This document shows, in pieces, positions 8,373 through 17,210 of a stretch of 64,000 nucleotides of DNA. The translations under genes and the position numbers were made by a program. The DNA is from Streptomyces fildesensis (GTDB taxonomy: Bacteria; Actinomycetota; Actinomycetes; Streptomycetales; Streptomycetaceae), in assembly GCF_016107395.1 (NCBI RefSeq), contig NZ_JAAIKO010000017.1, positions 83,336 through 147,335 of the forward strand, in the 5' to 3' direction. How positions within the stretch are numbered: position 1 is the stretch's first letter; each line of letters begins with the position of its first letter. The notes under the pieces are model-generated. The model did no database searches. It was not told the DNA's origin and saw nothing but the letters and a program-made list of their open reading frames with translations.

Positions 8373-9602
8373 ATGAGCAGCACGGGACCGGCCCCGATCA
8401 GCGCAGCTCTGCGTGCCGCCCTCGCCACCGCGTCCGAGGACCGGATCATCTACGACCTCGCCGGGATCGGCGAGCGGTACAGGTCCCTGACCGAGGAACT
8501 GCCGGGTGTCGACATCCGGTTCGCCATGAAGGCGTGCCCCGTCGACGAGGTGTTGGCCCATCTGGTGGCCCAGGGTGCCGGCTTCGACGCCGCGAGCCCC
8601 AACGAGATCGCCCAGGCGGTCAGGACCGGCCTGCCGCCGGGTCGGATCCACTACGGCAACACCGTCAAGTCCGACCGGAACATCGCGGAGGCGTACCGCC
8701 TGGGTGTCAGGGACTTCGCCACGGACAGCCTGGAGGACGTTGCCGCAATCGCAGCCCACGCTCCCGGCGCCCGGGTGTTCTGCCGGCTGGCCACCACCGG
8801 GGAGGGTGCGCTCTGGGGGCTCAGCCGGAAGTTCGGTTGCTCAGCCGACGATGCGGTGCTCGTCCTGGAAGCCGCGCGGGCGGCCGGCCTGACGCCGGCC
8901 GGCCTGTCGGTGCACGTCGGCTCGCAGCAGATGACGTCCGGCGCCTGGCGGGAAGCCTTCGATCACCTCGGCGACCTGCTGGTGAGCCTGCGGCAGAGCG
9001 GCATCGTGCTGGACCACGTCAACCTCGGCGGCGGCCTGCCCGCCCTCGGCTATCTGGACCGGCGGGGCAACCCGCTCGACCCGCCGCTGGACAAGATGTT
9101 CGTGGTGATCCGGGAGGGCATGCAGCGGCTGCGGGAGATCTCGGGCTCCGAGCTGGACTTCGTCATGGAGCCGGGCCGCTACCTGGTCGCCGACCAGGGC
9201 GCGATCAAGGCGCACGTCCTGCGCCTGACGTCGCGCCGGCAGCTCGACGGCGGCCGCGAGTACTGGCTCTACCTGAACTGCGGGAAGTTCAACGGCCTCT
9301 ACGAGATGGACGAGCTGCAGTACCGGCTGGTCTTTCCGTCCCACCCGGACGGGGAGTACGTTCCGGCCGTCGTCGCGGGCCCCAGCTGTGACAGCGACGA
9401 CGCCTACGCCCAGGAACACAGTCGTGTCCAGGTGCCGAGGGCGGTCGCCTCCGGAGATCCGGTGTGGATCCTCTCCAGCGGCGCCTACGCGACCAGTTAC
9501 ATGACCCAGGGGTTCAACGGCTTCGATCCGCTGCCGTGCGGTTGGACGTCCGGTGAGCCCGAAAGACCCGCGGCGAGGGATGACGAGGCGAGTCCGCGGT
9601 GA
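8373..9602 (+). CDS. Type III PLP-dependent decarboxylase (ornithine/lysine/diaminopimelate decarboxylase family)
   Basis: A 409-aa alanine-racemase-fold enzyme expected to decarboxylate a basic amino acid to an amine. PLP lysine 53 is in FAMKACP. Also visible are HVGSQ (181-185), the phosphate-binding GGG at 219-221, EPGRY (266-270), the active-site Cys339 in GPSCDSDD, and GAYATSY near 371. CDSDD is the eukaryotic-type ODC signature and suggests ornithine or lysine rather than diaminopimelate as substrate. The start is the ATG at 8373; an upstream extension in the same frame is low-complexity and unlike the family. It heads a co-oriented set with an oxygenase, a DUF6271-like protein, a GNAT and an exporter, so a biosynthetic role is more likely than housekeeping. 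Confidence 0.85.
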   Translation: MSSTGPAPISAALRAALATASEDRIIYDLAGIGERYRSLTEELPGVDIRFAMKACPVDEVLAHLVAQGAGFDAASPNEIAQAVRTGLPPGRIHYGNTVKSDRNIAEAYRLGVRDFATDSLEDVAAIAAHAPGARVFCRLATTGEGALWGLSRKFGCSADDAVLVLEAARAAGLTPAGLSVHVGSQQMTSGAWREAFDHLGDLLVSLRQSGIVLDHVNLGGGLPALGYLDRRGNPLDPPLDKMFVVIREGMQRLREISGSELDFVMEPGRYLVADQGAIKAHVLRLTSRRQLDGGREYWLYLNCGKFNGLYEMDELQYRLVFPSHPDGEYVPAVVAGPSCDSDDAYAQEHSRVQVPRAVASGDPVWILSSGAYATSYMTQGFNGFDPLPCGWTSGEPERPAARDDEASPR

Positions 9603-9725
9603 CGGACGACGAGGCGAGTCCGCCGGCCTGATCCCCCGCGGGCACGCTCGCACTGTTCGCCGTCACCGGCGCGGAGTGCGCGTGCCCTACACCCACCTGA
9701 CCCACCCGGTTTCTGGAGTTCATAC

Positions 9726-10832
9726 ATGCCCGCCCCCGATCAGCATCTTCACCGAGCCGCCTCCCGCCGCCCGTATTTCAGTGCGGACGGTGAGACGTAC
9801 CTGGCGCCGACCCCGCTCAGGGACCTCCGTAAGGAGCAGCCCCTGCGCGTGCTCTCCGAAGCGGACTTCGCCTTCTGGCGGACCTACGGGTATGTCGTGG
9901 TCAAGGAGGCGATCCCCGCCGAGTCCGCCGGCCGCCTGCTGGACTTCGCCTGGGACTTCCAGGGCCTCGACCCGCACCGTCCGGACAGCTGGTACGAGCA
10001 GCGGCCCTACCGTGACGAGCTGGACCGCCATCTGCACGTCTACGGCTTCGTCGAGGCGTACCACCACCAGCTGATCTGGGACAGCCGGCAGACCCAGCGC
10101 GTCTACGACGCCTTCGCCGACGTGTGGGACTGCGAGGAGCTCTGGGTCACCCTCGACCGTCTCAACCTCAACCCGCCCAACATCAAGAACCGCGACCGCG
10201 CGCTCATCGAACCCACCGAAGAGGGCTTCGACATCGAACTCCACTGGGACATCGACAGCACGCTCGGTGTCATACCGCAGCGGGTCCAGGGCATCATCGC
10301 GCTCACCGACACCCAGCCGGACCACGGCGGCTTCCAGTGCAACCCCGAGCTGTTCCGCCGGTTCGACGAGTGGAAGCTCGGCCAGCCGGCCGGCCGCGAT
10401 CCGATCCGGCCCGCCGTCGACCGGGACGAATACCCCGTGGTCCGACCGGAGTTGTCCGTCGGCGACCTGCTGATCTGGAACGGCGCCCTGGCGCACGGCG
10501 TCGCCCGCAACACCTCAGAACGCGGCGTCCGGGCGGTCCAGTACGTCTCGATGATGCCCGCCCTGGAGGAGAGCGAGCAGATACGCCGCTCCCGGATCAG
10601 CTCCTGGGAGACCCTCAGCACTCCGGACTGGAACGGAACCCTGGTCGGCGACGCCGTCACGCACGAGTCGCTCCGGTACAAGGCCGCCGAACTCAACGAA
10701 CTCGGAGAGAAGCTGCTGGGCCTCACCTCCTGGCACGGAACCTCCGGGCACGCAACGTCAGATCGCGAAACCTCAGGGCACGGAACCTCAGGTCACGGAA
10801 CCGCCCGGCACGGAGCGGAGTCCGCACAGTGA
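9726..10832 (+). CDS. Phytanoyl-CoA dioxygenase (PhyH) family Fe(II)/2-oxoglutarate oxygenase
   Basis: A 368-aa cupin-fold hydroxylase. The facial triad is visible as His173 and Asp175 (ELHWDID) and a distal His257 (GALAHGVARN), followed by Arg residues that could bind 2-oxoglutarate. An N-terminal FWRTYGYVVVKEAIP is also typical of PhyH. These enzymes hydroxylate small molecules, and the product of the adjacent decarboxylase is a natural guess. The last 35 residues are a His/Gly/Thr/Ser tail built from six 15-bp DNA repeats (5 residues each, HGTS-like) and are probably dispensable. GGAG precedes the start. The stop overlaps the next gene's GTG (GTGA), indicating translational coupling. Confidence 0.85.
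   Translation: MPAPDQHLHRAASRRPYFSADGETYLAPTPLRDLRKEQPLRVLSEADFAFWRTYGYVVVKEAIPAESAGRLLDFAWDFQGLDPHRPDSWYEQRPYRDELDRHLHVYGFVEAYHHQLIWDSRQTQRVYDAFADVWDCEELWVTLDRLNLNPPNIKNRDRALIEPTEEGFDIELHWDIDSTLGVIPQRVQGIIALTDTQPDHGGFQCNPELFRRFDEWKLGQPAGRDPIRPAVDRDEYPVVRPELSVGDLLIWNGALAHGVARNTSERGVRAVQYVSMMPALEESEQIRRSRISSWETLSTPDWNGTLVGDAVTHESLRYKAAELNELGEKLLGLTSWHGTSGHATSDRETSGHGTSGHGTARHGAESAQ
10731..10820 (+). repeat. 15-bp tandem repeat, six copies, at the 3' end of the PhyH gene
   Basis: Six degenerate copies of GGGCACGGAACCTCA lie back to back and in frame, at 10731, 10746, 10761, 10776, 10791 and 10806. They encode WHGTS, GHATS, DRETS, GHGTS, GHGTA and RHGAE. The copies differ at one to five positions, consistent with an expansion that has since drifted. 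Confidence 0.85.
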
Positions 10833-12172
10833 GTCGTCGTACCGCTCTGCGCAGGATCTGCCTGACCCTTCCCACCAACCGGGCCTGCACCCCGGCCATC
10901 GCCGACGTCGGCGAGGAGGCCGCCTACGCCGCCGGGGAGTTCGGCGTCGAGGTCCACCTGCTGATCCTCGACTCCTCCGAGGTCTCGACGTTCGCCGATC
11001 ACGCCAAGGCCGTCGACGAGCTCCCCGCGGTGCCGAACGTGATCGTGCACCACCTCGACGAGGGGCGGCAGCGTGACTTCCTGCGGGAGGTGATCGAGCG
11101 CTCCGGTCATGCCGAACCCGAGCTGCTGCTCGACCTGATGCTGCCGGACGCCGTCTCCTACGGAGCCTGCACCAACCGGGCCTTCCTGCTCGCCGCCGCA
11201 CTCGGCTGCGAGTCGATCCACCGCCGGGACTCGGACAGCGGCTACCAGTCCCTGGACGGCAAGCCGGTCTTCCCGGTCCACCACGAGCTGCTCTCACTCG
11301 GGAGAACGGGAACCGACGCGGCCGACGGCGTCACCGAGAACACTCTGGACCCGGTGCACGGCCGGAAGCCGGTATCGATGGTCGGTGGCTCGTTCGTGGG
11401 CGAACTGTCGGTCGACGTCAGCGAGATCAAGGAGGCCGACCCCGGGATCTACCACGACGTGGTCAGCCTGTGGGCGCCGCCCGAGTGGCCGGCGGAGGAG
11501 GTTCAGGGCCTGGTCCAGGAGTCGTTCATCGGCGCCGGCACCGAGCCGTTCAGCGTCGACCGGTCGGTGCTGGACGTCCCGGACATCTGGCGGTTGGACA
11601 TGTGCAACATCGGCTTCGACCGCGAGCTGTACGAGCGCGTCCCGCTGCCGCCCGCGACCGACACCATCGGCAGTGACTACTTCCTGCTGCACGTCGTCCG
11701 CCACGCCCCGCTGCCCGCGGTCGTGCACAACCGCCACATCGTCAACTTCTACACCGCGGAGCGGCGGACCGGCAGCGGATTCACCGCCTACCAGATGCGG
11801 TTCGTGAAGTTCCTGCTGTCGATGCTCTACCTCCATCCCGTCTACTTCGACCTCGAGGAAGCCGGTCCGGCACTGCTCGACCCGCAGCACCATGTGCGGG
11901 CCGACACGATCGCCGGCTTCGTGCGGCGATCCACCAGCGAGGACCGTGCGGAGAACATCCGGCGGCTGGATGTCATCGACCGCCGCTACCGTCAACTCGG
12001 CGGCAGGTACGCCGAGTTCGCCGATCATCTGATGCCGCTGCGGCAGGACCTGCTCGACCGGGCCCAGATCGACATGGAGCACTTCGCGCTGTTGATCGAC
12101 GCGTGGCGTCCACTGGTGGCGGCGAGCAGGGCCATCGCTCCATCCAACGGTCCATCCATCGGAAGGGCCTGA
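10829..12172 (+). CDS. DUF6271-like protein, possibly glycosyltransferase-related
   Basis: A 447-aa soluble protein. The N-terminus (RRICLTLPTNRACTPAIADV) with downstream VEVHLLILDSSE resembles the DUF6271 family as I remember it; I know of no defined activity. The alternating start with a nucleotide-binding-like beta strand, plus acidic pairs (HRRDSDSGYQ near 133), is reminiscent of GT-A sugar transferases, but no definite DxD catalytic motif stands out. The GTG at 10829 overlaps the PhyH stop, so the two are coupled and probably act on the same product. The gene runs almost into the GNAT gene. Confidence 0.6.
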   Translation: MSRRTALRRICLTLPTNRACTPAIADVGEEAAYAAGEFGVEVHLLILDSSEVSTFADHAKAVDELPAVPNVIVHHLDEGRQRDFLREVIERSGHAEPELLLDLMLPDAVSYGACTNRAFLLAAALGCESIHRRDSDSGYQSLDGKPVFPVHHELLSLGRTGTDAADGVTENTLDPVHGRKPVSMVGGSFVGELSVDVSEIKEADPGIYHDVVSLWAPPEWPAEEVQGLVQESFIGAGTEPFSVDRSVLDVPDIWRLDMCNIGFDRELYERVPLPPATDTIGSDYFLLHVVRHAPLPAVVHNRHIVNFYTAERRTGSGFTAYQMRFVKFLLSMLYLHPVYFDLEEAGPALLDPQHHVRADTIAGFVRRSTSEDRAENIRRLDVIDRRYRQLGGRYAEFADHLMPLRQDLLDRAQIDMEHFALLIDAWRPLVAASRAIAPSNGPSIGRA

Positions 12173-12175
12173 CGA

Positions 12176-12673
12176 GTGGCCGACGACACCATCCGCCTCC
12201 GCCGGCTGGCAGACACCGACTGGGACGAGGTCGTGGCGCTGGAAGCGCGCGCCTACGCCGAGAGCGGTCTGTCCGAAGGACGGGAGGTGCTGCGGTCCAG
12301 GGGCCGCGTATCACCCGCCACCTGCTTCGTACTGGAGCACGACGGGCAGTTCGGGGGCTATCTGCTGGCCCTCCCCTACCCGCCGGGCCAGTGCCCGGAC
12401 CTCACGTCGGCAGAAGCATCCGACCACAAGTCGGCGAATCTGCACGCGCACGACTTCGTGATCACCGAGGCGCTCCGCGCCAGGGGCCTGTCACCGCACT
12501 TCGTGCGCCAGATCGAGCAGGAGGCGCGGTCGCAGGGATTCGACCGGATCTCCATGGTGGCCGTCCAGCGCAGCCATGTCCTCTGGCGTCGCCTCGGCTA
12601 CGCCGCCCACGCGGAGGTCGGCCTCCCCGAGAGCTACGGCACGGAGGCCGTCTACATGTCCAAAGCGCTGTAG
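12176..12673 (+). CDS. GNAT family N-acetyltransferase
   Basis: A 165-aa GNAT protein that would transfer an acetyl or acyl group from CoA to an amine. Beta4 and alpha3 are visible (HDFVITEALRARGLSPHFVRQ), with the acetyl-CoA loop degenerate (RARGLSP in place of RxxGxG/A). The C-terminal VLWRRLGYAAHAE is the usual GNAT ending. The GTG start lies 3 bases after the previous stop, so this belongs to the same transcript. In context it may acetylate the amine made by the decarboxylase or serve as self-resistance. Confidence 0.8.
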   Translation: MADDTIRLRRLADTDWDEVVALEARAYAESGLSEGREVLRSRGRVSPATCFVLEHDGQFGGYLLALPYPPGQCPDLTSAEASDHKSANLHAHDFVITEALRARGLSPHFVRQIEQEARSQGFDRISMVAVQRSHVLWRRLGYAAHAEVGLPESYGTEAVYMSKAL

Positions 12674-12756
12674 AGCGCGCCCAGGACCGGGACAGAAGTA
12701 CCCAGCGGATCCGCCGCGCGGATCACCATCGTCGGACGAAGTAGGCTGATTCACTC

Positions 12757-13962
12757 ATGATTCGCATGCACGACCCCTTCCGCAGAGCGCAGTTGGCCAT
12801 CGCGGCGCTGTTCCTCTTTCTCGGGTTCCAGTACGCCACCTGGGTCTCACGGCTGCCCGCGCTGAAGACGGACCTCGACCTGAGCGCGGCGCAGGTCGGC
12901 CTGCTGCTGATGGCAGGTGGTGCGGGGGCGGTGATCTCGTTCCCGCTGGTTCCGCCGGCGATGAAGCGGCTGGGCTCCCGGCTGGTGTCGCTGCTGTCCG
13001 CCCTCGCCCTGGGCCTGATCCTGCTGGTCCTGGCCGTGACGCCGAACTACCCGGTCACCCTGCTGGTCATCTGCCTCGACGGCGTGGCGGTGGGCTTCCT
13101 CAACGTCGCGATGAACGCGCAGGGAGCCGCGCTCGAAGTCCAGTACGGGCGGACCGTGATGGCCAGGTTCCATGCCACGTTCAGCGCGGGCTCGCTCTCC
13201 GCGGCGCTGCTCGCCGTCGGCGTGAACCTGTTCACCTCGTCCTTGGCGGTGCACTTCACGGCGGCCGCCCTGCTGTTGCTGCTCGCGGTGGGCCTGACGC
13301 AGTCCGGGCTGCTGCCGCAGGACCAGCAGCCGGACGCCACGCCGGAGAAGGCGGCGGAGCAGGCGGCGGACTCCGCGTCGGAGCAAGAGGAGCAGCCGAA
13401 GCGCCGGCTGGTCCTGCCGACCCGGGTGACCATCTGGATGGGCCTCGCCATGGTGTTCGGCACCGTGACCGAAGGTGCGATGAACGACTGGTCCTCCCTC
13501 TACCTGAAGGACATCGCCGAGGCGGGACCGAAGGTGACACCGCTGGGGATCGCCGTGGTCTCCGGAATGATGGTGCTCGCCCGGATCTTCGCCGACGGCT
13601 GGCGCGCCCGCTGGGGCGACGGACGGATCGTCGTGGCCGGCAGCGCACTTGCGGGCGCCGGCCTGGCGGTCGCCCTGCTGGCCGGCGGTGTGCTCCCCGC
13701 GCTCCTGGGGTTCGCCTGCGTGGGCCTGGGCGTCGCGGCCGTCACACCGTGCGTCTACGTCGCCGCGGCCCGGCAGGGGCCGGACGCGTTGGCCCTGGTC
13801 GCCGCGATGGGGACGATCGGCCTGCTGGCCGGACCGCCCGTGATCGGCTTCATCGCGAGCGGCAGCAGTCTGACGTGGGGCATGGGCGCCATCGCGGTCT
13901 CAGCGGCACTGGTCTCCCTGTGCGCCACCCGGATCCGCTGGTCCGCCTTGGTCCCCGCCTGA
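12757..13962 (+). CDS. MFS transporter (12 TM, YbjJ-like)
   Basis: A 401-aa integral membrane protein with about 12 hydrophobic segments. It has the motif-A-like region after TM2 (MKRLGSRLVSLLSAL) and a charged central loop (EKAAEQAADSASEQEEQPKRR, split here as EKAAEQAADS and ASEQEEQPKRR). The closest pattern known to me is the YbjJ-type family of small-molecule exporters. An 83-bp gap with TAGGCT at 12742-12747, placed as a -10 box for an almost leaderless message, suggests it may also have its own promoter. Position at the end of the cluster suggests product export. Confidence 0.85.
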   Translation: MIRMHDPFRRAQLAIAALFLFLGFQYATWVSRLPALKTDLDLSAAQVGLLLMAGGAGAVISFPLVPPAMKRLGSRLVSLLSALALGLILLVLAVTPNYPVTLLVICLDGVAVGFLNVAMNAQGAALEVQYGRTVMARFHATFSAGSLSAALLAVGVNLFTSSLAVHFTAAALLLLLAVGLTQSGLLPQDQQPDATPEKAAEQAADSASEQEEQPKRRLVLPTRVTIWMGLAMVFGTVTEGAMNDWSSLYLKDIAEAGPKVTPLGIAVVSGMMVLARIFADGWRARWGDGRIVVAGSALAGAGLAVALLAGGVLPALLGFACVGLGVAAVTPCVYVAAARQGPDALALVAAMGTIGLLAGPPVIGFIASGSSLTWGMGAIAVSAALVSLCATRIRWSALVPA

Positions 13963-14019
13963 CCGGCTCCCACCGCGCGGCCCGGCACTGCGACCCTGCG
14001 ACATCGTCGAAGCCGCCTC

Positions 14020-17000
14020 TCAATCACCCTCCGGGCAGCGGGCATCCGCTGCCCGGAGGCGTCCCGCCAGCGTGTGCGCACCCCCTCCGGAATCCGCCAC
14101 GGTCTTCAGCTGCCGGTCGAGGTCCGCACGGGCGGTCAAGGACATCACCCATCCGAGCGGAGCCTGGGCTCCGGGGCCCCGGACATTCGCGAAGCGCAGG
14201 TAGTTGCGGCAGCCGAAGGCCTCGTAGACACGCTGGCGGGCGTTCGCGTCCTTGGTGGCGGCGGCCTGCCGCAGGCTCTGGACAGGGACCGACAACTCAT
14301 GGGGGCGTCCGGGCGCCGCCGTTGCGGCCACGCTGTTGTAGCCGTTGTCGATCTGTACGAACACCAGCCTGACCTTGTGGGCCGGCGGTGCGCTCAACGG
14401 GCAGGCAGCGGGCTTCCTCTGGTGGTACACCATCGCGTTGCCGCAGTCCACCAGCTCCTTGAGCTCCTGATGGAGGTCGATGGCCGTCAGGCTGCCGGTG
14501 CCCTCCACGTAGCCGCCGTCGACCACCGACATCGAGGCATCCGTCCCACATTTTCCGGCGGTGAGCCGGCCGGAAGGAGTGATGTACGGAAAGCGTGCCG
14601 ACAGCATCGCCGCGGTGGAGCGGTTGATCTCCTGCGGGGCGCAGAGGAATCCACCTCGGACATCGATGAGGGTGGGCCCGCCATCGTTCCGCTCGCCGGG
14701 ACTCAGGTCGCTGGAGCTGGTTTCCTCAGGGCGCCGGGTGCAGGAGGTCGGACCGATCGGCCGGTCGAAGGCCCCCAGCTGGACGGGGGCCGTGAGGACC
14801 CGGCAACCGCTCTCGACGGCCGTGCCGTTGAGGAGGGCGAGCGGGGTCCAGGCGGTCCCCGGCTGCTGCCAGGTGGCGTAGAAGGAGCCTGCCAGCTCCC
14901 CCTGGCTGCGCTCCCAGGACTCCTCCATCACGGCAGCCCGGTCCTTGCCGGGGAATCCGATGAACGAGCGCGGCAGGTCCACGAACGTCATCCAGGCCAG
15001 CGCCCCGGAGAGGTGGTCGGTGCCGAAGACCCGCTCGTGACTGTGGGGGTCGGCCTTCCGGGGGCGGGACAGCCAGGAGACCGCGCCGAGGCTTCCGCCG
15101 GAGATGCCGCTGACCGCGAACACCGGCGCGCGGCCGTCCGTCCGGGCGCACCCGGAGCCCTTGGGCGGCTCGACCGGCGTCGGCGGGAACAGCTTGTCCA
15201 GAACCCCGCTCGTCCAGTACGCGGCGCGGATGCCGCCGCCGGACGCGGCAACGACCACCAGCGGCAGACGGCCTGCCTGCGGGGCGTTCGCGCAGTTGGC
15301 GGCCAGCCACTTCTCGAACTGTCCGGCCAATTCCCGCGAGGGGGCCAGCGGGGCCCTGCTTTCTCTCACCCGCACATCGTGGTTGCCCGTCGTGTCGAGG
15401 ACTGCGGCGAGCACGAACCAGGCGAGGAGGAGGGTGAAGGCCGGAGTGCGGGACAGGCCGAGGGCCCGGAACCCGGCCACCGGCGTGTTCAGCTCCGCCC
15501 AGCGCTGCATTTCGTTCAGCACGACCAGCGCGAGACTCAGGAAGAGTGTCACGACCGCGAGGGGTCCGACATGGGAGGGCAGGAACCCGCTCCGTCCCCA
15601 GGTCAGCGTGGAGAGGCACACCACCGCGAAGACCGCGCACCCTCCAGCGAGCAGGAAGTACAGTCCTGACCGGCCGTTGCCCGCGTCAGGCGGTTGGGCC
15701 CAGCCTTGGTTTCCGCCCTCGAACCCGTTCAGGATGCTCGGCATCGCGATGCCGAGCACGACGCTCCCCGCGCCGACCACGATCAGCGCGATCGCGGCAG
15801 AGCGGCGCGGGCCGACCACCGCGGTGGCCACGGCCGCCCGAACGGCGAACACCCCGAGAACGACGAACGGTAGTGCAGCAACGCGGCGGGCCGTTCGCCG
15901 CAGTGCGTCCCGCCGTTCGCCTTCGGGGATCCCGGCCCGGTCGTCCGCGTCCGCTCTCGCGGCGGTGAGCCCGGGCTCACCGCCGCTGGGCCGCCGCAGC
16001 CTCGCACCCGCCAGCAGAGACAGGACGAAGACCAACCCGAGCAGGGCTGCCGGGGCCCACAGCCTGTGCCAACTCGCCCCCAGGAGCAAGCCCAGACAGG
16101 CCAGGGCGAAGGCAAGGACCAGGATGGTCAGCTGGCGCACGGGCGGCCGGCCCTCGTCATCGGTCAGGACAGTGCGGTGCACGCTGCGCCAGAGCAGCAG
16201 CGAGAAGACGAGTACGGCCACCGGAGTCCACACCGCGGTGCCACAGTGATCCAGCAGGCCGAGCAGGGCGTCCTGCACCTGGTCGGTGCCCGCCCCGGTC
16301 AACAGGATCAGCAGGACGGCCGTGACGGCCAACTGGAGGCGGACCGGGACCACGTCCTTCCAGCGATACCAGCCCCGGCAGACCCTGCTGTGGACGGTCA
16401 ACATCGCCAGGAGCAGCACCGCCAGGAAGACGGCCGCCCACTTGACGATCGCCGCGAAGCCCGCGATGTCGTTGAGGAGATCGATACGGTATGGGGTCAA
16501 CGACTTGAGGGACAGCGCGAACTGACAGGCGTCCTCGACGAGTTCCGATCCCACCAGTAGCGCCACCAGCACCCACAGCCATGGACGGGCGGTGGCCCTT
16601 TCCAGTGCGGTGGCCGTCGAGACGTTCGCATCGGCGACAGAGGGCGGGATCCGCCGCAGATACGACATGACCCGGACGAACAAGAACGTGTACAGAGCAA
16701 CCAGGCAAAGGTCCAGGACGACATACGTCCGCATCAGCAGCCGGGCCTTGGCACCGAAGGGACCCGCCTTGATGTGGTCGTGCGCCGAGGCGTTCTCGAA
16801 GGCCTTCACGCACTCGCTCACCCGGTCGAACGGACCCGGATCGCCGTTCGCTGCGCGGGCGGTGGCGGCGTCCTCCGCGTTCGGGATGTCCTGGGTCCAC
16901 ACGCACCAGGCCGTCCGCCGGTCGTTGCGTACGTCTCCGGACAGGGTGTCGATCCGGAATTGCGAGCCCAAGGTGGCCGCCGGATAGCCGGGCGCCTCGA

Positions 17001-17124
17001 TCCTCCCGAGAGCACTGTCCAGCTGGAGCACCGCGACGATGAGCAGGAGCAGGAGAACCACCGCGCCGGGCAGCCACCCCCTTCGCCACGCGGCCCGAAT
17101 CCAGGTGAACAGGGCCATGGGCAC
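14020..17124 (-). CDS. Large membrane protein with patatin-like phospholipase domain
   Basis: A 1,034-aa protein. Residues 1-600 contain about ten hydrophobic segments, beginning with GAVVLLLLLIVAVLQ at 20-34. The C-terminal 400 residues form a patatin-like lipase: oxyanion hole SGGGIRAAYW (628-637), nucleophile Ser675 in SGISGGSLG, and catalytic Asp869 in VVDGGYVEG. The dyad is complete, so lipid acyl hydrolase activity at the membrane is expected. The domain order (long membrane domain first) is unusual for bacterial patatins, which are mostly soluble. The gene converges on the MFS gene and is not obviously part of either neighbouring cluster. Confidence 0.8.
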   Translation of the reverse strand: MPMALFTWIRAAWRRGWLPGAVVLLLLLIVAVLQLDSALGRIEAPGYPAATLGSQFRIDTLSGDVRNDRRTAWCVWTQDIPNAEDAATARAANGDPGPFDRVSECVKAFENASAHDHIKAGPFGAKARLLMRTYVVLDLCLVALYTFLFVRVMSYLRRIPPSVADANVSTATALERATARPWLWVLVALLVGSELVEDACQFALSLKSLTPYRIDLLNDIAGFAAIVKWAAVFLAVLLLAMLTVHSRVCRGWYRWKDVVPVRLQLAVTAVLLILLTGAGTDQVQDALLGLLDHCGTAVWTPVAVLVFSLLLWRSVHRTVLTDDEGRPPVRQLTILVLAFALACLGLLLGASWHRLWAPAALLGLVFVLSLLAGARLRRPSGGEPGLTAARADADDRAGIPEGERRDALRRTARRVAALPFVVLGVFAVRAAVATAVVGPRRSAAIALIVVGAGSVVLGIAMPSILNGFEGGNQGWAQPPDAGNGRSGLYFLLAGGCAVFAVVCLSTLTWGRSGFLPSHVGPLAVVTLFLSLALVVLNEMQRWAELNTPVAGFRALGLSRTPAFTLLLAWFVLAAVLDTTGNHDVRVRESRAPLAPSRELAGQFEKWLAANCANAPQAGRLPLVVVAASGGGIRAAYWTSGVLDKLFPPTPVEPPKGSGCARTDGRAPVFAVSGISGGSLGAVSWLSRPRKADPHSHERVFGTDHLSGALAWMTFVDLPRSFIGFPGKDRAAVMEESWERSQGELAGSFYATWQQPGTAWTPLALLNGTAVESGCRVLTAPVQLGAFDRPIGPTSCTRRPEETSSSDLSPGERNDGGPTLIDVRGGFLCAPQEINRSTAAMLSARFPYITPSGRLTAGKCGTDASMSVVDGGYVEGTGSLTAIDLHQELKELVDCGNAMVYHQRKPAACPLSAPPAHKVRLVFVQIDNGYNSVAATAAPGRPHELSVPVQSLRQAAATKDANARQRVYEAFGCRNYLRFANVRGPGAQAPLGWVMSLTARADLDRQLKTVADSGGGAHTLAGRLRAADARCPEGD
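14028..14059. terminator. Bidirectional hairpin between convergent genes
   Basis: CCTCCGGGCAGCGG pairs perfectly with CCGCTGCCCGGAGG around a GCAT loop. The 14-bp stem overlaps the last codons of the patatin gene and lies 66 bases after the MFS stop, so it can serve both. Confidence 0.7.
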
Positions 17125-17210
17125 CTCTTGGTCGTCGTCGCGCTCGGCTGTCCGATGGCCTCAGTCTGGCGGCGAAAACGGTGGAATCAAGGATGAAACA
17201 CCGAGAGACG

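Noticed and set aside
7844..8449. A 201-codon minus-strand frame across the decarboxylase promoter
   Set aside because: It extends into the decarboxylase gene antisense and has no protein-like pattern.
10124..10828. A 235-codon upstream extension of the DUF6271-like gene
   Set aside because: It overlaps the PhyH gene in another frame and is Arg/His/Pro-rich; the GTG at 10829 fits the overlap and family start.
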